Shown here: piece by piece, positions 53,456 through 61,131 of the stretch
Layout: each line of letters begins with the position of its first letter
Numbering within the stretch: position 1 is the stretch's first letter
NCBI RefSeq assembly: GCF_000967545.1
Contig: NZ_JXXV01000024.1
Span: 45,843-109,842, forward strand
DNA length: 64,000 nt
Reading direction: 5' to 3'
Source: Vibrio galatheae
GTDB taxonomy: Bacteria > Pseudomonadota > Gammaproteobacteria > Enterobacterales > Vibrionaceae
Notes under the pieces: model-generated
Databases searched by the model: none
What the model was told of the DNA's origin: nothing
The model's input: the letters and a program-made list of their open reading frames with translations, nothing else
Translations under genes and position numbers: made by a program

Positions 53456-53483
53456 TAACTATTATTAGCTAGTACACAAAAAT

Positions 53484-53514
53484 GGGCGGTTATCACTAAT
53501 GGCCGCCCTTTTTA
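53484..53514 (+). terminator. Intra-operon hairpin after aapJ
   Basis: GGGCGG (53484-53489) and CCGCCC (53503-53508), then TTTTT. It lies between aapJ and the permease genes, so it probably lets most transcripts end after the binding protein. Confidence 0.8.
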
Positions 53515-53540
53515 TAAAATGGATTTGAGGTTATAGCTGT

Positions 53541-54743
53541 ATGAAACCTACTAATGTTGCGTCGAATTCGAGTAACGGACCGAATTCAAACGCTAACCTT
53601 ATTTACAATCCCACCTTTCGAGCCGTTGTTTTCCAAGTTATCGCGATCGCGGCGCTCGTCTTTTTTTGTTATACAATAGTCAACAATGCACTAAGCAACT
53701 TAGATGCCCGTGGTATCGCAACTGGTTTCGATTTTCTAAGTCAAGAAGCTGGTTTTGGTATCGGTCTTACTCTTATTGAATACAATGAAACCTTTTCTTA
53801 CGGTCGAACGTTTTTCGTCGGATTACTCAATACGGCACTAGTTTCGTTTTTGGGTATTATTTTAGCAACAGTGATCGGTTTTTTGATGGGTATTGCACGT
53901 CTGTCTAACAACTGGTTTGTCAGTCGCTTAGCAGCCGTATATATCGAGACGTTTCGTAATATTCCTTTGCTTTTACAAATTTTCTTTTGGTATTTTGCGG
54001 TACTGCAAACACTCCCGTCAGCCAGACAAAGTATCAGCTTAGGCGAAGCGATATTCCTTAACGTACGCGGATTGTATTTTCCTGCTCCTGTGTTTGAGCA
54101 AGGTGCATCACTGGTTATCGGCGCATTTGTAATCGGTATTATTGCAACATTTGCCACCAACGTTTGGGCTAACAATAGGCAAAAACTCACCGGACAGCAG
54201 ATGCCAATGGGCCGTGTTGCGGTTGGATTGATTCTTGTGTTCCCACTGGTTGTTTATTTCCTTGCAGGTTCACCGATAAGTGCGGATTACCCTGTATTAA
54301 AAGGATTCAACTTCCGTGGCGGTATCAGTATCATACCGGAATTAGCTGCACTGCTGATTGCACTAAGCATTTACACCGCGTCATTTATCGCAGAGATAGT
54401 TCGTTCTGGTATCAATGCAGTAAACCACGGTCAGACCGAGGCCGCAATGTCGCTTGGTCTACCACGTTCTCGCACTTTGAAGCTGGTTGTTATCCCTCAA
54501 GCGTTGAGGATCATTATTCCGCCACTTACCAGTCAATACTTAAATTTAACGAAAAACTCATCGCTAGCGATGGCTATCGGCTATCCTGATCTCGTTTCTG
54601 TGTTTGCTGGGACAACGCTTAACCAAACAGGTCAAGCCATAGAGATTATTGCGATGACTATGGGTGTTTACCTGACGTTAAGTTTAGTCACATCAGCACT
54701 GATGAACCTTTACAACAAAAAAGTCGCACTGGTGGAGAGATAA
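53541..54743 (+). CDS. aapQ: General amino-acid ABC transporter permease AapQ
   Basis: A 400-residue permease with about eight membrane segments. The permease-ATPase coupling EAA loop is GQTEAAMSLGLPRSRTLKLV (about 294-313) followed by PQALRIIIPPL. HisMQ-type N-terminal signature YGRTFFVGLLNTALVSFLG near residue 89. Its stop is 1 nt from aapM. Confidence 0.94.
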   Translation: MKPTNVASNSSNGPNSNANLIYNPTFRAVVFQVIAIAALVFFCYTIVNNALSNLDARGIATGFDFLSQEAGFGIGLTLIEYNETFSYGRTFFVGLLNTALVSFLGIILATVIGFLMGIARLSNNWFVSRLAAVYIETFRNIPLLLQIFFWYFAVLQTLPSARQSISLGEAIFLNVRGLYFPAPVFEQGASLVIGAFVIGIIATFATNVWANNRQKLTGQQMPMGRVAVGLILVFPLVVYFLAGSPISADYPVLKGFNFRGGISIIPELAALLIALSIYTASFIAEIVRSGINAVNHGQTEAAMSLGLPRSRTLKLVVIPQALRIIIPPLTSQYLNLTKNSSLAMAIGYPDLVSVFAGTTLNQTGQAIEIIAMTMGVYLTLSLVTSALMNLYNKKVALVER

Positions 54744-54744
54744 G

Positions 54745-55842
54745 ATGAAAGTACATCAATTTCAACCTAGTCTACCGCCTCCGGCAAACACAGTAGGTGT
54801 CGTTGGCTGGTTACGAAAAAACCTATTCAATGGACCTGTAAACTCGGTAATGACCGTTGTTTTGGCCTACTTTGTATTATCTTTGCTGTGGTCAATCGCT
54901 AACTGGGCGTTTATTAACGCTGACTGGATTGGGGATTCACGAGACGCGTGTACCAGTGACGGAGCATGTTGGGTGTTTATCAGTGTGCGATGGGAACAGT
55001 TTATGTACGGCTTCTATCCGCAGGCTGAACTGTGGCGCCCTCGCCTGTTCTATGCAACGCTGGCGATATTTACCGTGCTGCTTGCCTATGAAAAAACACC
55101 AAAACGCACTTGGATTTGGTTATTTTTCGTCAATGTTTACCCATTTTTGATTGCAGCACTGCTGTACGGTGGCGTATTCGGGCTTGAAGTCGTAGAAACC
55201 CATAAATGGGGTGGCTTGCTTGTTACACTGATCATCGCATTAGTCGGTATCGTTGTGTCACTGCCAATTGGTGTCGCTCTGGCGCTAGGCCGTCGTTCAG
55301 AAATGCCTATCATACGCAGTATTTGTACTGTCTATATCGAAGTTTGGCGTGGTGTGCCTCTAATTACCGTCCTGTTTATGGCATCGGTGATGCTGCCACT
55401 CTTTATGAGCGAAGGTACCGACCTAGACAAACTACTCCGCGCACTCATTGGTGTGGTAATGTTTAGTGCCGCGTATATGGCTGAGGTAGTTCGTGGTGGT
55501 TTGCAAGCCATTCCTAAAGGTCAATACGAAGCCGCAGATGCGCTTGGTTTGAGCTATTGGAAGAAGATGGGGCTAATTGTATTACCGCAAGCTTTAAAAA
55601 TTACCATACCTTCAATCGTAAATACCTTTATCGGCTTATTCAAAGACACCAGTCTGGTGCTGATTATTGGTATGTTTGACGTGCTAGGCATAGGTCAATC
55701 GGCAAACACCGATCCTGAATGGCTTGGTTTTTCTATCGAAAGTTATGTATTTGTCGCGTTAGTGTTCTGGGTATTTTGTTTCGGCATGTCGAGATATTCG
55801 ATTTGGCTTGAAAACAAACTTCATACCGGTCACAAACGATAA
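54745..55842 (+). CDS. aapM: General amino-acid ABC transporter permease AapM
   Basis: A 365-residue permease with a long first loop containing cysteines (CTSDGACW). The EAA loop is GQYEAADALGLSYWKKMGLI (about 259-278) followed by PQALKITIPSI. It pairs with AapQ in the membrane. aapP follows after 15 nt. Confidence 0.94.
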   Translation: MKVHQFQPSLPPPANTVGVVGWLRKNLFNGPVNSVMTVVLAYFVLSLLWSIANWAFINADWIGDSRDACTSDGACWVFISVRWEQFMYGFYPQAELWRPRLFYATLAIFTVLLAYEKTPKRTWIWLFFVNVYPFLIAALLYGGVFGLEVVETHKWGGLLVTLIIALVGIVVSLPIGVALALGRRSEMPIIRSICTVYIEVWRGVPLITVLFMASVMLPLFMSEGTDLDKLLRALIGVVMFSAAYMAEVVRGGLQAIPKGQYEAADALGLSYWKKMGLIVLPQALKITIPSIVNTFIGLFKDTSLVLIIGMFDVLGIGQSANTDPEWLGFSIESYVFVALVFWVFCFGMSRYSIWLENKLHTGHKR

Positions 55843-55857
55843 TCTCAAGGACGTATT

Positions 55858-56607
55858 ATGACGCAACAACAAGATTACATGATCCAATTAAAGGATATGA
55901 ATAAGTGGTACGGTGAATTTCACGTACTAAAGAACATCAACCTAGATGTGAAGAAAGGCGAAAAGATCGTTATCTGTGGCCCTTCTGGCTCTGGAAAATC
56001 GACCATGATTCGCTGTATTAACCGCCTCGAGGAACATCAGCAAGGTCAAATCATTGTTTCTGGTACAGAGCTAACGGAAGATCTGAAGAACATTGAAGCG
56101 GTACGCCGCGAAGTGGGCATGTGCTTCCAACACTTCAATCTCTTCCCTCACCTAACCGTGCTTGAGAACTGTACGCTAGCACCTATTTGGGTGAAGAAGA
56201 TGCCCAAAGAAGAAGCAGAAGCGATTGCGATGAAGTATCTGGAACGCGTTAAGATTCCTGATCAAGCAGAGAAGTATCCAGGCCAACTTTCTGGTGGTCA
56301 GCAACAGCGTGTGGCGATCGCTCGCTCACTTTGTATGAATCCACAAGTGATGCTGTTTGATGAACCAACGTCGGCACTCGATCCAGAAATGGTACGTGAA
56401 GTACTTGATGTAATGGTCGAATTAGCCGAAGAAGGCATGACCATGCTGTGTGTAACACACGAAATGGGCTTTGCAAAAGAAGTGGCCGACCGAGTGATCT
56501 TTATGGATGCTGGTGAGATTATTGAAGAAAACAACCCTATCGATTTCTTTGAAAATCCACAATCTGATCGAACGCAGAATTTCTTGGCTCAAATTCTTCA
56601 TCACTAA
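55858..56607 (+). CDS. aapP: General amino-acid ABC transporter ATPase AapP
   Basis: 249 residues of the polar-amino-acid ATPase type. Walker [10 protein letters not shown] (about 41), Q-loop [11 protein letters not shown], signature [15 protein letters not shown] (about 142), Walker [15 protein letters not shown]. Powers the AapJQMP importer. Terminator follows. Confidence 0.96.
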   Translation: MTQQQDYMIQLKDMNKWYGEFHVLKNINLDVKKGEKIVICGPSGSGKSTMIRCINRLEEHQQGQIIVSGTELTEDLKNIEAVRREVGMCFQHFNLFPHLTVLENCTLAPIWVKKMPKEEAEAIAMKYLERVKIPDQAEKYPGQLSGGQQQRVAIARSLCMNPQVMLFDEPTSALDPEMVREVLDVMVELAEEGMTMLCVTHEMGFAKEVADRVIFMDAGEIIEENNPIDFFENPQSDRTQNFLAQILHH

Positions 56608-56625
56608 TCAGTGAATAGGTTATGG

Positions 56626-56655
56626 AAAGGGGTGACTTGAGTCGCCCCTTTTTTG
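56626..56655 (+). terminator. aap operon terminator
   Basis: AAAGGGGTGACT (56626-56637), loop TG, AGTCGCCCCTTT (one mismatch), then T-run. Confidence 0.88.
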
Positions 56656-56805
56656 TGTTGTTATATTGTGTTACACATATATAAATACTTAACATTCTAA
56701 TTCTATTATTATTTTAAGTACTGCATAACGTTAGGGGGCTTGATCTTTTGATCATTGAACCTCATAAATGTAGTTATAAACATAAAAACCCTTACGAGGA
56801 AGATC

Positions 56806-57474
56806 ATGAATAGTCCTATGTTTACCCGCTCTACAAGTGCGCAGAATGTACTTGAGATCAACAAAACGCTTAAGAACACCTATTTCCTACTGTCGATGAC
56901 ATTAGTAACCAGTGCTATCGCAGCTATGGCGACTATGGCAATGGGCATTTCTCCGATGATGGCGCTTGTAATGCAGGTAGCTGCTATCGGTATCCTATTT
57001 TTCGCTCTACCACGAAGCATTAACTCTTCGATGGGTATTGTTTGGACTTTTGTTTTCACTACACTAATGGGTGGTGCGCTAGGTCCAATGCTTAACTATT
57101 ACGCAGCAATCCCAAGTGGTCCATCTATCATCGCTCAAGCACTAGGCTTGACGGGTATGGTGTTCTTGGGTCTTTCTGCTTACACAATCAGCAGTAAGAA
57201 AGATTTCTCTTTCATGCGTAACTTCCTAATCGCAGGTCTGATCATCGTTATCGTTGCAGCTATCATCAATATCTTTGTTGGCTCAACCGTTGCTCAGTTA
57301 GCGATCAGCAGCATCTCTGCACTAGTGTTCTCTGGTTTCATCCTATACGACACAAGCCGTATCGTACGTGGTGAAGAAACAAACTACGTTAGCGCAACAA
57401 TCTCAATGTACCTGAACATTCTTAACCTGTTCACTAGCCTACTAAGCATCCTAGGCATTATGAACGACGACTAA
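56806..57474 (+). CDS. yccA: Bax inhibitor-1 family membrane protein YccA
   Basis: 222 residues from the ATG at 56806 (MNSPMFTRSTSAQNVLEINK), GAGGA 7 nt upstream. Seven membrane helices; C-terminal FSGFILYDTSRIVRGEETNY is typical of the BI-1 family. YccA modulates FtsH proteolysis of membrane proteins in E. coli. yccA-tusE-acyP-rlmI synteny supports the name. Confidence 0.95.
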   Translation: MNSPMFTRSTSAQNVLEINKTLKNTYFLLSMTLVTSAIAAMATMAMGISPMMALVMQVAAIGILFFALPRSINSSMGIVWTFVFTTLMGGALGPMLNYYAAIPSGPSIIAQALGLTGMVFLGLSAYTISSKKDFSFMRNFLIAGLIIVIVAAIINIFVGSTVAQLAISSISALVFSGFILYDTSRIVRGEETNYVSATISMYLNILNLFTSLLSILGIMNDD

Positions 57475-57496
57475 TCTGTTCAGAAACTGATTAAAC

Positions 57497-57530
57497 AAAG
57501 CCCGAAAGCAATTGCTTTCGGGCTTTTTCT
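57497..57530 (+). terminator. yccA terminator
   Basis: AAAGCCCGAAAGC, loop AATT, GCTTTCGGGCTTT (perfect 13-bp arms), then T-run. Confidence 0.93.
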
Positions 57531-57602
57531 TTATTGCCGTATTGTGATCTGAGTTATAGCTGCGCTACCCTATTCAATATCAGAGATTTTAAGGTAATAA
57601 CG

Positions 57603-57932
57603 ATGTTCGAATATAACGGCAAACAAATCGAAACTGACGCCCAAGGCTATTTATTAGATCATACACAATGGGAAGAAGGCATGATCTCAATCCTCGCAGA
57701 GCAAGAAGGTATTGAGTTAACAGACGCGCATTTGGAAGTTGTTCACTTCGTTCGAGACTTTTACGAAGAGTTCAACACGTCACCTGCGGTTCGAATGTTA
57801 GTTAAAGCGATGGAAAAGGCGCACGGCCCAGAAAAAGGCAACAGCAAATATCTGTTTAAGCTATTCAAACAAGGACCAGCAAAACAAGCGACTAAACTCG
57901 CGGGACTACCAAAACCGGCAAAATGTTTGTAA
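57603..57932 (+). CDS. tusE: Sulfur-relay protein TusE
   Basis: 109 residues from the ATG at 57603 ([17 protein letters not shown]), AAGG upstream. DsrC-fold protein with the reactive cysteine next to last (PAKCL). It takes sulfur from TusBCD and passes it to MnmA for 2-thiouridine in tRNA. Convergent with acyP (18 nt between stops). Confidence 0.94.
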   Translation: MFEYNGKQIETDAQGYLLDHTQWEEGMISILAEQEGIELTDAHLEVVHFVRDFYEEFNTSPAVRMLVKAMEKAHGPEKGNSKYLFKLFKQGPAKQATKLAGLPKPAKCL

Positions 57933-57950
57933 TTAGAGCAGTTGCAAAGG

Positions 57951-58223
57951 CTAAAGGATCTGAAACCCTTTGTAGGGTTTATAAGAAATAGCTTCTCGTA
58001 CAAGATTGTCGACTCTTGCGCTCCTTGGCCCTTGCTCTAACCATCTAGCCATGGCTTCAATTTGCTGTTCGTTGCCGCATACCACGACTTCAACGTCACC
58101 ATTGGATAGGTTTTTCGCATAACCAGACACGCCAAGCTTCAAGCCTTGATAAGAAGTGTGATAACGAAAGCCTACTCCTTGGACGATGCCGGAGACTGTG
58201 AACCTTTCACAACTTTGATCCAT
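57951..58223 (-). CDS. acyP: Acylphosphatase
   Basis: 90 residues. Catalytic Arg in [12 protein letters not shown] (about residue 23) and Asn in [13 protein letters not shown] (about residue 41). Hydrolyses acyl phosphates. Same neighbours as E. coli YccX. Confidence 0.95.
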   Translation of the reverse strand: MDQSCERFTVSGIVQGVGFRYHTSYQGLKLGVSGYAKNLSNGDVEVVVCGNEQQIEAMARWLEQGPRSARVDNLVREAISYKPYKGFQIL

Positions 58224-58317
58224 TCTGTATACCCTACTATTGAGTCGATGCTATATTAAGAATGACTTATTCTTGCCCATAATGGAAATTTGGGTCGCTT
58301 CACTGGACATTATAATT

Positions 58318-59721
58318 ATGAAAGAAATTCCGTTCCGCTGGATTGATAAATATCTTATTCATTTAAAAATCCAAGAAAAGTTCTATCTGCTCTTTTTGCT
58401 TCCTGTACTTGCTTTAGTCATATTAACTCTAGTGCTCGACAACAGTGCTGACCAAATGCTAGATCGCCTTTATCAAGATGAACTGATCTTAATGCGCGAT
58501 CTCATTCAAGCTGGCAACCTATCCCAAGACCAGGTCACTAATATTATTAAAGATTCCGACACAATTCAGTTTGCTAGCGGCACCGGTTCTATCAGTATTA
58601 ATAATGGTGCTTATAGCATAGCCGCGATTCACGAGCAGGATTTGTGGGCTTCGATGTCTACAACTCATATCGTGATTGTTTTAGTGACACTTTCTCTTAT
58701 TGCTCTGGGTGTCTACTACATCATGACTTTTATCGGCGGTGCCATGTTTACGATGAACAAAGCGCTTACCACGCTGGCCGATGGCGATCTAACAAGTCGT
58801 ATGAACTTTTTCAAAGTGAGAGATGAGTTTAGCGAGATTGCTATCACAATTGATAAGGTAGCTGAACGTGAACAAAATATGGTTATCTCGATCCAAGAAT
58901 CTATCGCTTTAATGCAGCAGATAAGTTCAGATCTGAACCAATCAAACCAGCAGAGCGCTGAAGTCTCTGGCACACAGCAAGAGCATTTAAACTCATTGGC
59001 AAGTGCTACTGAAGAAATGGCTTCAACTATTCGTGAAGTCGCTAACCTTGCGCACGAATCTAGTACTCAGACAGAAGATGCTCGTAGTGTTGCGACTCAA
59101 GGCCAAACAAAGGTCGGGCACACGCTTAGTTCGATATCTAAGTTATCTCAAGAGATTCAATCTGCTTCTGAAGCTGTGGCGGAGCTTGATGCAAACGCAG
59201 CGCAAATCGATGAGGTAGTCACCACCATCAACGGAATATCTGAGCAAACCAACTTGCTTGCCCTAAACGCGGCAATAGAAGCCGCACGGGCTGGCGAACA
59301 AGGTCGAGGCTTTGCGGTGGTTGCAGATGAGGTTCGCGCGCTTGCTGGCAGAACTCAGCAAGCTACGGTCGAAATCCAAACGATGATCGAAGCCCTACAA
59401 CGCAATAGTCAGTCGTTGACGCAACTGATGGAAACGACCGTGCTCAACGCCTCTGAAGGTCAACAGCGAATGACTGAGGTAGACGTAGAAATTGGTGCAC
59501 TAGCTGAAAAAAACCAGACTATTTCAGATAGCAGTATTCAAATTGCCACTGCCGCTGAAGAGCAAGGTGTCGTGGCGGACAATATCGCAGCAAGTGTTGA
59601 AGAAATCCGCGTTCAAGCAAACAATGTCCACGAAATGATTAGTGCAACCAACTCAAACATCACTCAACTACGAAATCAGAGTGACCAGATGGAAGCCTTA
59701 TTAACAGGGCTAAAAGCCTAA
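58318..59721 (+). CDS. Methyl-accepting chemotaxis protein with a small periplasmic domain
   Basis: 467 residues from the ATG at 58318 ([15 protein letters not shown]); ATG 58282 is an alternative and neither has a strong site. TM1 about 24-42, a periplasmic part of only about 70 residues, TM2 about 118-140, a HAMP domain, then the signalling coiled coil with the conserved tip [20 protein letters not shown] followed by [12 protein letters not shown]. Ligand unknown; the sensor is too small for a Cache or four-helix domain. Confidence 0.9.
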   Translation: MKEIPFRWIDKYLIHLKIQEKFYLLFLLPVLALVILTLVLDNSADQMLDRLYQDELILMRDLIQAGNLSQDQVTNIIKDSDTIQFASGTGSISINNGAYSIAAIHEQDLWASMSTTHIVIVLVTLSLIALGVYYIMTFIGGAMFTMNKALTTLADGDLTSRMNFFKVRDEFSEIAITIDKVAEREQNMVISIQESIALMQQISSDLNQSNQQSAEVSGTQQEHLNSLASATEEMASTIREVANLAHESSTQTEDARSVATQGQTKVGHTLSSISKLSQEIQSASEAVAELDANAAQIDEVVTTINGISEQTNLLALNAAIEAARAGEQGRGFAVVADEVRALAGRTQQATVEIQTMIEALQRNSQSLTQLMETTVLNASEGQQRMTEVDVEIGALAEKNQTISDSSIQIATAAEEQGVVADNIAASVEEIRVQANNVHEMISATNSNITQLRNQSDQMEALLTGLKA

Positions 59722-59728
59722 ACGGATT

Positions 59729-59755
59729 GAGCCGCTGCATCGCGGCTCTTTTATT
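59729..59755 (+). terminator. Chemoreceptor gene terminator
   Basis: GAGCCGC, loop TGCATC, GCGGCTC (59729-59748), then TTTTATTT. Confidence 0.85.
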
Positions 59756-59818
59756 TGCTTTTCCAATACACATCCCCGAAAATACCCCTCCTTTTCCAGC
59801 ACATTATCGAGTAACGCT

Positions 59819-61012
59819 ATGACGCCAGCTATCTATCTTGTCAAAGGCCGCGACAAATCTCTTCGCCGTAAGCACCCATGGGTATTCTCTCGCGGAGTAC
59901 ATAAAGTGGAAGGTGAACCTAAACTAGGAGAAACAGTCGATGTATTCACACACGATGGCAAATGGTTAGCCAAAGCAGCCTACTCTCCACACTCACAAAT
60001 CCGAGCACGTGTTTGGAGCTTCGACAAGCAAGATATCAATCTCGACTTCTTCGTTAAACGAATTCAAGATGCTCAGTTACTCCGTGAAGACATTATTGAG
60101 CGTGATGGTCTTACTGGCTACCGTTTAATCGCCGCAGAATCTGATGGCCTTCCAGGGATTACGATCGATAAGTTCCAAGACTACATTGTGTGTCAGCTCT
60201 TAAGTGCTGGAGCCGAATATCACAAGCAAACTCTTATTGATGCGCTGTTAAAGGTATTTCCTGAGTGTAACATCTACGAACGCTCTGACGTTGCAGTACG
60301 CAAAAAGGAAGGCTTAGAACTGAGCACTGGCGTCCTTCACGGCCAAGAGCCACCGAGATCGGTTGTGATTGAAGAGAATGGCATTAAGATCAGTGTCGAC
60401 ATTATTGAAGGTCACAAAACGGGGTTTTATCTTGACCAACGTGACAGTCGTCAACAAGCAATGAAGTACGTGAAAGATAAAGAAGTGCTTAACTGTTTTT
60501 CTTACACAGGTGGTTTTGGTCTATATGCCCTTAAAGGTGGTGCAAAGCGTGTTATCAACGCTGACGTATCTCAGCCAGCTCTAGATACTGCTAAGTATAA
60601 CGCTGAGCTTAACCAATTCGATATTTCGAAAAAGCGCGCCGTATTTTTGAACGCTGACGTGTTTAAGTTATTACGTGAATACCGCGACCAAGGCACCAAG
60701 TTTGACGTGGTAATAATGGATCCGCCAAAGTTTGTTTCAAGCAAGAACAATTTAACCTCTGGTGCGAATGGCTACAAAGATATCAACATGCTGGCTATGC
60801 AGATACTTAAACCTGGTGGTAGCTTACTGACCTACTCTTGCTCTGGTCTAATGAGCGGCGAATTATTCCAAAAAGTCATTGCCGACGCTGCCGTAGACTC
60901 TGGCCGTCAAGTGAAGTTTGTTGAACGCTTTGAACAAGCAGCAGACCACCCAACCGACAGTGCCTACCCAGAAGGTTTCTACCTAAAAGGGTTCGCTTGT
61001 AAGGTGTTGTAA
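59819..61012 (+). CDS. rlmI: 23S rRNA (cytosine-1962-C5)-methyltransferase RlmI
   Basis: 397 residues. PUA domain (about 1-80) with [19 protein letters not shown], then a Rossmann methyltransferase with [19 protein letters not shown] (about 223) and [12 protein letters not shown] (about 300), and a cysteine in YSCSGLMS. Length matches E. coli RlmI (396). Confidence 0.95.
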   Translation: MTPAIYLVKGRDKSLRRKHPWVFSRGVHKVEGEPKLGETVDVFTHDGKWLAKAAYSPHSQIRARVWSFDKQDINLDFFVKRIQDAQLLREDIIERDGLTGYRLIAAESDGLPGITIDKFQDYIVCQLLSAGAEYHKQTLIDALLKVFPECNIYERSDVAVRKKEGLELSTGVLHGQEPPRSVVIEENGIKISVDIIEGHKTGFYLDQRDSRQQAMKYVKDKEVLNCFSYTGGFGLYALKGGAKRVINADVSQPALDTAKYNAELNQFDISKKRAVFLNADVFKLLREYRDQGTKFDVVIMDPPKFVSSKNNLTSGANGYKDINMLAMQILKPGGSLLTYSCSGLMSGELFQKVIADAAVDSGRQVKFVERFEQAADHPTDSAYPEGFYLKGFACKVL

Positions 61013-61039
61013 GCGAACAGCAAGTATAAATTGGAAGGA

Positions 61040-61070
61040 TTGGCACTCAATGCCAACCCTTTATTTTTAT
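61040..61070 (+). terminator. rlmI terminator
   Basis: TTGGCA, loop CTCAA, TGCCAA (61040-61056), then CCCTTTATTTTTATT. Confidence 0.7.
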
Positions 61071-61105
61071 TGCTATCGCCAGTTCTGGCCTAAGGGCCAA
61101 ACATT

Positions 61106-61127
61106 ACAAAAGGGCTTTGCAACCCTT
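61106..61127 (-). terminator. Adhesin gene terminator
   Basis: AAGGG (61110-61114) and CCCTT (61123-61127) with TTTTGT downstream on the minus strand. A second stem TGGCC/GGCCA lies at 61086-61099. Confidence 0.5.
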
Positions 61128-61131
61128 ATGT

